30,202 nucleotides of DNA from assembly GCA_030849805.1 (NCBI GenBank), contig JASANZ010001989.1, positions 1 through 30,202 of the forward strand, written 5' to 3'. Positions 8,411 to 17,000 of this stretch are shown here, piece by piece. The stretch is from Sergeia podlipaevii. Taxonomy: Eukaryota; Euglenozoa; Kinetoplastea; Trypanosomatida; Trypanosomatidae. How positions within the stretch are numbered: position 1 is the stretch's first letter; every line of letters starts with the position of its first letter. The notes beneath the pieces were generated by a model, which had not been told where the DNA came from, searched no databases, and saw only the letters and a program-made list of their open reading frames with translations. Both the position numbers and the translations under genes were made by a program.

Positions 8411-10471
8411 TCATTGCACTTTGGTACCGTCACTGAGCACCTCAACGCACTCCACAAGCGCCACATCTGCCACTCCAATGTGCCCTTGCTCAGCGGCACT
8501 ACGAACGAGTTGCTTCATACTTGCATCTAGCTTCGTTCCTGCGCTGTTCGCCTCAGTGATGACCATGCTAAGCGCCATAGCGACATCTCGAGGACGGTGT
8601 TGTCTCGCAAGCGTGTCGTTGTACTGCGACCGCCGCGCGCCATGTAGTTTTTCCAGAGCCGCCGACTTGTTACTGAGAGCGCTGCGAGAGTCTTGTGCCT
8701 CGGCAGTGTAGGCAGCCACGCCATCAATGCTGAGCCTTGCATAGACCTGGGTCTCGGTTACGTTGGTGGCTTGCCCGCCAGGCCCACTTGCACGGGCGGT
8801 TTCGTATGTGACAGTGCTGCGATGCGGATTGTTCAGCAGTTGCGTAGACACCTGAGGTGACACCGCTTCAATGCTAAAAGCGGCAGCAAGACCACCACCA
8901 GACGCTTGCTGTTTCTCACCCGCTACTCCAGACATATGCGAGTTAGGTGGGAAAGCCATACGCATTGCAAAGGCGTAACCGTAAGGACCTGGCCCTTGCA
9001 ATGACTCACAGTCACCAGGACTGCAGACAGCGAGACGATTCGGCTCTGTGCTCCCGCTTACCGCTTCCACCGCAAAGCCAGCACGCTTCAAAGCTTTCGT
9101 CGCAGCAGCTACATCGCCGCCGACTGTTACATACGCGTCGTAGTTGGCGTGTGGCACGCACGAGGCCACGTAACGAGAGGCCACGGCCACAAACGCCTTG
9201 GCGGCTCTCCCCCCTTCAGCTGCGGCAGTCTCCCAAGCAGTGGTGCGAAGTCGCTCGTACTCGGTTTGCAGTGACGCGAAGGCCTCGTCCGCAACCTCTT
9301 TGTAGCGCTGCACAGCCTCTCTCTCTGCCTCCGCATCACCCACAGCACCACTGGGAGCGCTGCTACTGCTGTTGTTACTACCTCCCGATCCACCAACCCC
9401 GTTGCTCATCGCACCTGCTACTCCTCTGGCAGCAGCGGCGGCATCGCACAGCCTGGCCACATCGCTACACGCCACGGAAAACTGCAAGAGCGGATCGCGT
9501 CGGCGCATGCGGTCTAACTTTCGTTGCAGTGAGCGCAGGGCATCTTCTCTGGCCTGCAGTTGGTGCTGGAGCGCTTTGTAGGCAGGGCTGCTCTCCATTG
9601 TGCCTGCCGCGGCTTGCTCCTGAAGAACGCGCAGGTCATTGCTCAGCCCCTGCTTCTCTTGAGAAAGCTGCTTCACTTTCTTTGCCTCATCCCGCAGCTC
9701 CATGTTCTCTGAGGTGAGCAACATGACGTCTTGTTGCGCCTTGCGCAGCTCACTACGAAGCTTTACTTCAATTTCAGTAAGGCGAACGTTGTCGTTCTGC
9801 AGGCCCTCAAGCGCACGCGCGGCGGTTTCGTACTTGTCGCGATATTCATTTTTCTTGCTTCGAATGACGCGAAGCTCGTCGAAAAGCGCCTCGATCTCAG
9901 GTCCCAAACTAATTTTCTTGAGGTCATCCAACGTAGGGCCGCCCTTCCCCGCCGTACCACTACTGCTACCACCACCACCACCACTATTCGATGGAGAAGA
10001 GGAAGAAGAAGCCCTCGGTGTTTGATACATTTCCCGACGATTGGTTGCCGTGTTCGACGCAGATGAGCCACTGAAGGGCCCACTACTTCCTGACTGAGTC
10101 GGCGGCTTCTGCATCTCCTGCGTTTTGAGCACTTGCTGCATCATGGCCATGTTCTTCTCGGCCATCTTGTTAAAACCAGGTAACTTGGACATCACCTTTT
10201 GCATTTGCTCCGCCTGTTTTAAAATTTCCTTCTGCTTTTCCGGAGTCTGGCTATTAAAGAGCTCTTGCATAGTACGAAGCCTCTGCATATCGACACCTGG
10301 CGGCATACCAGGGATCCCTCCCTCTTGAGCGCCACTACCACTAGCTGTGTTGCCGTCCTTGGCATCTCCAGACTTCTTGCTACCTGTAAAAGCATCGAAG
10401 AACCCACCTCTGGTGGCTACCAGCGTAAGGGCGTGGCTTCGACGTGCCTCCGCTACTCTCCTTCGCAACAT
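8411..10471 (-). CDS. Coiled-coil protein with C-terminal class I release-factor (GGQ) domain, predicted mitochondrial
   Basis: This 686-residue protein has a release-factor catalytic domain at about 545-640. The loop reads RASGPGGQATN, with GGQ at 565-567, followed by the family's QD.RS...NK..A...L pattern. In class I release factors and ICT1/ArfB this loop triggers peptidyl-tRNA hydrolysis on the ribosome. The Arg/Ala-rich N-terminus looks like a mitochondrial presequence. A Met/Gln-rich helical segment follows (about 60-125), then a Ser/Gly linker, a long coiled coil (about 180-325), a second Ser/Gly linker (about 355-375), and a compact region before GGQ. Ordinary mitochondrial release factors are about 350-400 residues. 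I see no PxT or SPF codon-recognition motif and no basic ICT1-type tail. A role in mitoribosome rescue or assembly is inferred. A divergent stop-codon factor is the alternative. Confidence 0.85.
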   Translation of the reverse strand: MLRRRVAEARRSHALTLVATRGGFFDAFTGSKKSGDAKDGNTASGSGAQEGGIPGMPPGVDMQRLRTMQELFNSQTPEKQKEILKQAEQMQKVMSKLPGFNKMAEKNMAMMQQVLKTQEMQKPPTQSGSSGPFSGSSASNTATNRREMYQTPRASSSSSPSNSGGGGGSSSGTAGKGGPTLDDLKKISLGPEIEALFDELRVIRSKKNEYRDKYETAARALEGLQNDNVRLTEIEVKLRSELRKAQQDVMLLTSENMELRDEAKKVKQLSQEKQGLSNDLRVLQEQAAAGTMESSPAYKALQHQLQAREDALRSLQRKLDRMRRRDPLLQFSVACSDVARLCDAAAAARGVAGAMSNGVGGSGGSNNSSSSAPSGAVGDAEAEREAVQRYKEVADEAFASLQTEYERLRTTAWETAAAEGGRAAKAFVAVASRYVASCVPHANYDAYVTVGGDVAAATKALKRAGFAVEAVSGSTEPNRLAVCSPGDCESLQGPGPYGYAFAMRMAFPPNSHMSGVAGEKQQASGGGLAAAFSIEAVSPQVSTQLLNNPHRSTVTYETARASGPGGQATNVTETQVYARLSIDGVAAYTAEAQDSRSALSNKSAALEKLHGARRSQYNDTLARQHRPRDVAMALSMVITEANSAGTKLDASMKQLVRSAAEQGHIGVADVALVECVEVLSDGTKVQ

Positions 10472-11400
10472 TCGGCCAATACACTGTGAAGACGCTAACT
10501 AACTATATATATATTTGTATGTGTGTGAATATATTTATTGCTTTGCCCTTTCACAACAAAAAGGTGGAAATGGAATTGCTATCCTTTTATTTTTATTTTT
10601 TTCTTCTTCTTGTACGGTATTTAAAAAGGCTGAAAAAGCAACGGCCGCAGAGATACCTTTCTGCAAAGATATTTCCTTCCCCCTTTGTTTTTCCTTTCAA
10701 AGGACTATAAAAAAGCAACGCTTGATGCAGTAGTAGGTTTAGAAGGAAGCTATCTTGTTTCACAGAGACGATGTGCAAAGAACGATAAATAATCAATTTT
10801 GAGATATATATATATATAAATGCAGAGCGCAAAGCCTTTTAACAACAAATAATGAAAATGTTTTTTAAAAAGAAGATGAATAGATTGAAAGGTTGTAAGA
10901 GTAAGTTTGGAGCACATACGTAGAGAAGAATCTACAAAGAAAAAAATATGGAAGCATCAGTGGATTCAAAGCGAATCACATTCTAATTGAGTAGTACTGA
11001 AGAGAGCAATACATTAGATTATTCCGTTCTTTTCTTCTTTATGAAGAAATGAGCGTGTAACTATTTTTTTTGGCTTCTTTTGTTATCCTTTCTCCTACTG
11101 AGGAGTTTAGTTAGCAAAAATGTATTAGACGAGTAACAACAACAAAAAAAAAGAACCCTCCCCATTACCCCTCCCTCTTGATGATCATCTTCATCGCAGA
11201 CGAGAAGCAATAAAGCAAGCCGCCTCTGGTAAACATCAGCAAGAAGGTGAAAACTGAAAGAAAAAGAAAAAAAGGATAACGAGACACAGCAGTGACCACA
11301 ATGTGAATATATATGTCCAACTTGACCAGGCCCTCTTTCTCACTGAGGTCACCTCGTCGCATGCACTCACACATATCTTCATATTTTTTTTTTCTAATCT
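10472..11400. other. Intergenic gap with 5' region of the GGQ gene
   Basis: No gene was seen. It has TA runs near 10504-10516 and 10804-10819 and several possible splice acceptors for the GGQ gene. The right part should be the 3' UTR of the PhyH-like gene. Confidence 0.55.
10630..10669 (-). promoter_or_regulatory. putative spliced-leader acceptor region, GGQ gene
   Basis: Two candidate AG sites follow pyrimidine stretches on the minus strand: TCTTTGCAG near 10663 and GTTGCTTTTTCAG at 10631-10630, about 160 bases before the ATG. The first lies in a 17-bp element also found at the RING gene acceptor. Confidence 0.45.
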
Positions 11401-12471
11401 TCAATCAGACTTCTTTCCATCCTTCTCAGCATCGATGTTCACCCCCGGCACGAGGCCCCACTCCCTCTTCGCCTTCTCTATCGACTTTGGATACACCGCG
11501 GGGTCATCGCGCTGAGCAAACCAGCTACCTAGCCCTGGTGCGTTCTCGCCTACATAGCGTGGATCTGGCCCTACATCGTCGCCGTCCATTGTCCACGTTG
11601 CCTCTCCAAGAATACGCCAGTACAGGGTCTGATTAGTGAGAAAGCTGTGCATAGTGTAGACCGTCATGAGAAGTAAGTCACCTGCCTCAAAGGTGCAGCT
11701 GAGAAGTGGATTCACGTCTACCACTACTGGTGCTCCTGTTACCTCATCGTGGCCTGGCTGCTTGCCGATCGGGGTGAGCTCGTCAGGGCTCATAGTGAAG
11801 CAGCCATCGCCGCGAATGTCGCCACTCTCCACCTCCCACTGCCCGTACGTGTGCCGGATGCGTGTGTAGCTGTCAGTGTGGTTGCTTCCTCGCACCACAA
11901 GCGGTGTGCCCATGTGCATAGGGGTATCATGCAGCGGCACAAGTGCTGTAAGCGCTAACTTGGTCCCTTTGTTTGCGAACACACAAGGCATGCGGAAGCC
12001 GCTGGCTTCATGCGGCGCTGCAAGCTGGAGAGACTGCAGGGTTGCTGCGTTGACCGTGCCACCAAACACTTGTCTTACGACTGCCATGACACTCGTCCCA
12101 CTCACCGCTGCCCGCATGGCGTCGCTGTACTCAATCGCTGGCGGCGGCAGCTCGCCACCCTGGGAAGGGTACGGAACGCCCACAGCAAAGCCGTTCTGCT
12201 GGATGAGTCGTTGACGGTCCTTCTCTAGTGTCCAGCCACAGTGACGCATTTGGTTGGCCAGGTCGTCTAGCGCAGTGTTAACCACTTCTCGAGGAATGAT
12301 GTTCTTGAAGTAGAGATACCCATCCTTGTCTAAGCGTGCGCGGAGCTTCGGTGCGTCGTAAAATATTTCATTAGCTGGGATGAGTGGGAGGAGTGTTTCT
12401 CCGACCGTGACACGCCCTGACCCTACTGGATAGCTAAGCTTCCCATGTAGGAACGCTATGCATCGCCGCAT
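11401..12471 (-). CDS. Phytanoyl-CoA dioxygenase (PhyH)-fold protein with altered metal site
   Basis: This 356-residue protein follows the PhyH-family pattern of Fe(II)/2-oxoglutarate dioxygenases. There is an N-terminal 'DGYLYFKNIIPREVV' segment (49-63), a central strand TALVPLHDTPMHMGTPLVV with the usual GSNH (about 175-198), and IRHTYG and GDGCFT blocks. The late AGDLLLMTVYTMHSFLTNQT segment carries the distal histidine H275, and R286 sits where the 2-oxoglutarate carboxylate ligand is expected. The proximal HxD motif that should precede the KGT segment reads R160-M161-P162 instead, so two of three iron ligands seem lost. Related active proteins hydroxylate fatty acyl-CoA or small metabolites. 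This one may be a pseudoenzyme, or it may use a different metal site. The chosen ATG sits directly after a splice-acceptor AG. Confidence 0.85.
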   Translation of the reverse strand: MRRCIAFLHGKLSYPVGSGRVTVGETLLPLIPANEIFYDAPKLRARLDKDGYLYFKNIIPREVVNTALDDLANQMRHCGWTLEKDRQRLIQQNGFAVGVPYPSQGGELPPPAIEYSDAMRAAVSGTSVMAVVRQVFGGTVNAATLQSLQLAAPHEASGFRMPCVFANKGTKLALTALVPLHDTPMHMGTPLVVRGSNHTDSYTRIRHTYGQWEVESGDIRGDGCFTMSPDELTPIGKQPGHDEVTGAPVVVDVNPLLSCTFEAGDLLLMTVYTMHSFLTNQTLYWRILGEATWTMDGDDVGPDPRYVGENAPGLGSWFAQRDDPAVYPKSIEKAKREWGLVPGVNIDAEKDGKKSD

Positions 12472-12500
12472 CTAAGAACAACAACAACAAAAAGAAAATT
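12472..12500 (-). promoter_or_regulatory. putative spliced-leader acceptor abutting the PhyH-like start codon
   Basis: On the minus strand TTTTCTTTTTG and a run of TTG units end in CTTAG at 12472, and the ATG begins at the very next base. If used, the message would have no 5' UTR apart from the spliced leader. Other acceptors exist upstream, near 12532 and 12610. Confidence 0.45.
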
Positions 12501-13001
12501 ATAGTTTTCTTTTTCTGTTTCGCTTCGTCTCACGTTATTGTAAAACAACAACAACAATAGCAGTAACAACGTGTAAAAAAAAAAAGTATGTAGCGGATGC
12601 TGTGCTTGCCAGGATACAAAAGGAAAACTAAAAATCAAGAGAAGCTACAGCGCAGTCCTTGAGGTAGGATGGCTTCATCAACAGGAGAGGTAAATTAAAT
12701 ATCAACAAATAAAAGGATAAAAGAGGAAAAGAAAGTGTGGCATGATACATCCTTCATTTTTCTTTCTCTTTTATTTTAAAATAAGTCATGCTTTTCAATG
12801 TAATAGCTATATGCAATAATAGTTACTGTCTCTCTCTTCTCCTCTGTTCTGTTTTTTTTTTTCTCATATAGCATCTCGGCCACGTACCACAAGAATAAGA
12901 AAAGAAGATAAGAAGGAAGAGCGCCTCTTGGTAACTCCACCTTCTCCCCAACTCCTGGGGGAAAAAAAGTAGACATATGAAAAGGGAGAGAGAGAGGAAA
13001 A
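12501..13001. other. Intergenic gap
   Basis: AT-rich sequence with no supported gene. It should hold the 3' UTR of the small secreted-protein gene and the pyrimidine tracts for the PhyH-like gene. Confidence 0.55.
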
Positions 13002-13394
13002 CTAGGAGCAATCCGCTACCCGCGCGAAGGAGCCTGCATAGAGCCTATTGTAAGCTTGATCACCGTCAGACTTAATGCCGCAGACATCATCTCTGAGCAC
13101 CAACTGGACTCCACGCTCCTCATTGCGGAGCAGCACCTGCGACGTGTCACGCTCAATTTCCTCAAAGTTTCCCTGAGCTACCAAGTCCTTGTCGTACTCC
13201 ACCCACGTCTTGCTGGCGCCACCGCCAATCCGCCGGAACATGCCGCCACCATGCTTCCAAACGTATAGCGAGCGCGTCGCTTCACATTCCTTGGCAGAAA
13301 CAGGGGAAGAAGAAAGCAGAAGAAGTGCCACCACAACCGCGAGAAGCACCACCAAAGGAATCTGGCGCTGCTGACGTGATCTGTGCTCGGGCAT
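13002..13394 (-). CDS. Small predicted secreted protein
   Basis: This 130-residue protein starts with a basic stretch (MPEHRSRQQRQ) and a strong hydrophobic core (PLVVLLAVVVALLLLSSS). A good signal-peptidase site follows after A34 (PVSA-KE), so about 96 residues should enter the secretory pathway. The mature part has three cysteines (C37, C105, C129), two tryptophans and alternating hydrophobic strands (YVWKHGG, TWVEYD, VQLVLRDD). This suggests a small all-beta domain with one disulfide and one free cysteine. No family is recognised with confidence. It may be lumenal, surface-associated or released. A pyrimidine-rich splice acceptor lies about 28 bases upstream of the ATG, which supports the start. 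An uncleaved membrane anchor is the alternative reading of the hydrophobic segment. Confidence 0.75.
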   Translation of the reverse strand: MPEHRSRQQRQIPLVVLLAVVVALLLLSSSPVSAKECEATRSLYVWKHGGGMFRRIGGGASKTWVEYDKDLVAQGNFEEIERDTSQVLLRNEERGVQLVLRDDVCGIKSDGDQAYNRLYAGSFARVADCS

Positions 13395-13421
13395 TAACTA
13401 ATTAGATCAACGATATGAATA

Positions 13422-13453
13422 CTAAACAGCAACAACAGAGAAGAAGAAGGAAG
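13422..13453 (-). promoter_or_regulatory. putative spliced-leader acceptor, secreted-protein gene
   Basis: On the minus strand a long pyrimidine tract (CTTCCTTCTTCTTCTCTG, then GTTGTTGCTGTTT) ends in AG at 13423-13422, about 28 bases upstream of the ATG. It is one of the clearest acceptors in the window. Confidence 0.65.
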
Positions 13454-13635
13454 TGTGACTACGTCGTACCTAGCCCTTCAGTTCATCTGAGAGGAGCAGG
13501 GTCAACAAAAAAAAAAAGAAAAAAAAGAAGTTCAAAGGAAAAAATAGTAAATTGTCAGCAGTGTCAATAACTTTCTGGAGTAGTACATGCCTATGTGGAA
13601 TAGAAGAAATAGGCTCAAAAAGATACATACGCTCT

Positions 13636-13655
13636 CACACACACACACACACACC
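13636..13655. repeat. (CA)n microsatellite
   Basis: A CA dinucleotide run of about 20 bases in the SMC4 to secreted-protein gap. Confidence 0.95.
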
Positions 13656-14074
13656 TTCTCACTCACCTTGCTTTTGACGCACCTGAATGCGTGTCATGTT
13701 GCTTTTCTATCTATATCTGAACCATTACTAGTTGCGTGTTGCATGCGGCGAGTACACCTGCTCGCCATGCCGAATATGCGCTGAGCACACTGGAAAATTT
13801 TTTAAAAAAAGACACTCAAAAATGAAACGTAAAAATGATGGCAGTTATATATCTATAAATGTAGATAACATGCGAACTGTTCATATCCATCTAACGTTGT
13901 GCATATTCTATAGTAGGAGCAAGAGGGGCGACGAGGAATAGCAATAATAATAATAAAAAAAACTACGTCGCTATAGGTTGCCTCTTTGACCATGAGCTTC
14001 CTTTCAAAAGATCAACTCTTCGCTGTTTCTTAATAAGACACAGTCAAACAGTATGGAAGAGAGAGAATCTTTAC

Positions 14075-17000
14075 CTAGTACGGGGCTTCGTTTTCCTTCT
14101 CCGTCACCATCTCCACCTGTTCGCTAAACCGCACGCTCTTACGTGGTGGCTGACCACCCTCCTCAGTCGATAGCCGCACTCCGCAGGAGGACGGCGTATT
14201 GACCAGACTACTGTGGTCTCGCTCGCCGCCAGCTCCTCCTTCGTCCTGCCCACTGTAGCTGACCGCGCTTCCACGGTGATGGACTTCGTCGCTGCCGCCA
14301 ACTGCCGCAATGGGCGAAGAAGAAGAAGAAGAATCCTTTGTGGGCGGCAGGACGCCACTCGCACGTGAGGCCCTACCGCTGCCGGTGCCTGGGGCAAGCC
14401 TATTACTCTCCTTGATGGTTCCCAGCACAAGACGCTCCACTGTCTTCTGGAAGTTACGAGGGTGCAACACGAGGGTGGAGGTCACATCGTTCACCTTGCA
14501 GACACCAACGAGCTGGTGCGCCATCTCAAACATGTTGTTACGCAGTGAAATGATAATGAACTGTGCGCCAGTGGCTTGTCGTAGAACGTAATTGGCCACA
14601 ATGGAGACGTTGCGAAAGTCAAGCGCGGCGTCGATCTCGTCCATGACGTAGATGGGTGTGGGCTTGATGTGATGTAAGGAGAAGATAAGTGCCAGACTGG
14701 AGAGCGTCTTCTCGCCACCGGAAAGATTGGAGATCTGCTTCCACGACTTCTTGGGGGGACGCACGACGAAGTTGACTCCCTCGAAGGGATCGTTTACATC
14801 CACCAGCTCCATGTCAGCGTCACCGCCGTGTGTCAGGAGCTGGTACACTTCCTTGAGCTTTCGCCGAATACTCTCAAAGACCCTCATGAAAGCCGCACGA
14901 CGCTTCTCCTTGAGCGCGCCAAGCTCCTTCTCTACTGTATCGGAAACCTCCTTGCACTCAAGGTAGCGTGCCTTGGCTTGGCGGTGCGCGAGGTCACGCT
15001 CACGCCACAGCGCAACGGCGCGGAAGTCAATCTCGCTATGCAACCGCTTTGTTTCCTCACTAAGGGCCTTGGCGAGGTGTACTGAGCGGTCATAGTCACA
15101 TCGCTCAAGCTCCTCAGTGGAGAGGCGGAAGGACATGGACCGGATCGTATTGTTGCCCATGCTGGTGGCGATACTTCCACGTCCCTTGCCACTGCCGCCG
15201 CTCCCACGTGGACGCTTGCGGCCTGCGGTGTGGCCGCGCTTCTTTTTCTGTTGACCGTCTTCTCCTGCCTTTCCCTGCTCCTCCTCCTCCTCCGCATCGC
15301 TATCACAAGAACTGCTGCTGCTGCTGTGGCCTTGCATCTCTTCTGATCCCTCCTCACCATCGTCCTCTTCGCCCTCCTCGCTCGCCTTGGGCTCTAGTTG
15401 CAACGTCTCCACGCCGTATAGCTCGGCATTCTCCTTGATCTTTTCCTCGCACGCTTCAATTTTCTGCTCAAACTTTGCCAGTTCCTGCAGGGCGTCTGCA
15501 ATCTTGGCCTGTTCCGTCTGTCGATAGCGTTGCTCATCGTCTAACTTCTTCTGGGCCTCTACTGCCGCGCTATTTGCAAGCGGCACCGCGCTGCGAGCCT
15601 CGTCCTGCGCGTCTTGTGCTTGAGCCAGACGCGCCTCGACCCCGTTGAGCTGCCGTGTCAGCTCCTCGATGCTGGCGGTGCACTCGGCAATTTGCTCCTT
15701 CACACCCTCCGCTGCTTCCGCCTCCATCCGTATAAGTGTCGCAGCGTACTCCTCCAGATCCTTCGCCTTGCGCTCCTGCACTGCACGAGACTTCTGAGCG
15801 TTGCGACGGCATCCGCGTAGGGAGGCGTCCTCCGCTTCTGCGCGGTCTTGTGCAGCCTTGAGGCCATCCGTGACTCCCTTGAAGGAGGCACCGCCAGCTT
15901 CCTCGATAGAGGTCTCGAGCGCGTCCATGTCGTGCCTACGCTCCTCACACGTGCGCTTGGCAGTCTCGAGTGCGGCCTCACACTTGTGCTGCTCCGCGAT
16001 GAGGCCTTCACGCCTTTCTGTCATGTCGCGCTGCATGCTGCTGATTTCTTCTCTGAGTATGGCGCACTGCTGTTGTTCGCTATCAATCGCGACAGAGAGC
16101 TTGCTGTGCTCCGTACGCAGCTTGCGGGCTTGCTCAGGACTGAGGCGCACTTCCTTCTCCTGCAACGCATGAAGGGCGTGCTGCGCAGCGCGCTCCTCCT
16201 CTGCAGCCTGGATAAGCTCCTGCTGGAGACGCTGCAGCTCCTCCTTGATGGCCTGCTTGTCTTGAGGAGACCGTGCCGCCTTCAGCTTCGCACCGCGCGG
16301 GGAGGCACCACCACCTGTGATCGTACCCGTGGGCTCCACAAGCTCGCCCTTGAGGGTCACAACGCGATGGCGCTCACCGTTTCCACTGCCAAACGCTGTC
16401 TCTCGAGCTTCCGTGAGGGAGGACACAACAAGCGTGTCACGCACTGCTTGATAAAACACACCCTTGAACTTGTCGTTGGTGGGCTTAATAAGATCGAAGA
16501 TCCGCCTTGCTTTCGGGTTTGGCGGTGTGAAAGGCTTGCGCATGCGCTCCCCCATCTCCTTTTCAATTTCACTCACCACCATCATCGTCGCACGGCCAAT
16601 GTTGTTCTTCTTGAGCAACTCAAGCGCAGCTGCAGCTGTGGCGCGGTCCTCGACCACGTGAAAGCCCCATGCATTGCTCGCAACACCAGCGGCGATATCA
16701 TAGGCATCGTCAATGCGACCAAGCTGTCGAAGCGTGCCGTAGTACCCCTTCAACGCTCGCTGCGAAAGCAGGAACTCCATGGCACGATCATCTGCCTCGC
16801 CTTCGCGGAAGGAAATCTTCATCTCCTGAATTGAGCTGTTGACGGCGTACTTGCGCTGCGCTGCTGCAGACACCGCGTCCATCAGTTTGCGGGCCTTCTC
16901 ATGATGCTCTGCGTTGTCCTCTGCCTTGCTCAGCATCTCCGCAATCTCGGCCACGCGCGCGCGTCGAGTATCCATGGCACGTTCCAGTGACTGGGCCTGT

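Larger units (their letters stand above)
13395..14074. other. Intergenic gap
   Basis: No gene was seen. It includes the acceptor of the secreted-protein gene, a CA repeat, and the probable SMC4 3' UTR on the right. Confidence 0.55.

Noticed and set aside
12628..12678. 16-codon frame (MKPSYLKDCAVASLDF) upstream of the PhyH-like gene
   Set aside because: It is too short to support alone, and it would be removed if the acceptor next to the PhyH-like start codon is used.
15848..16834. Plus-strand frame of 328 codons opposite SMC4, and other long plus-strand frames inside genes
   Set aside because: They are antisense shadows of GC-rich coding sequence with no recognisable domains.
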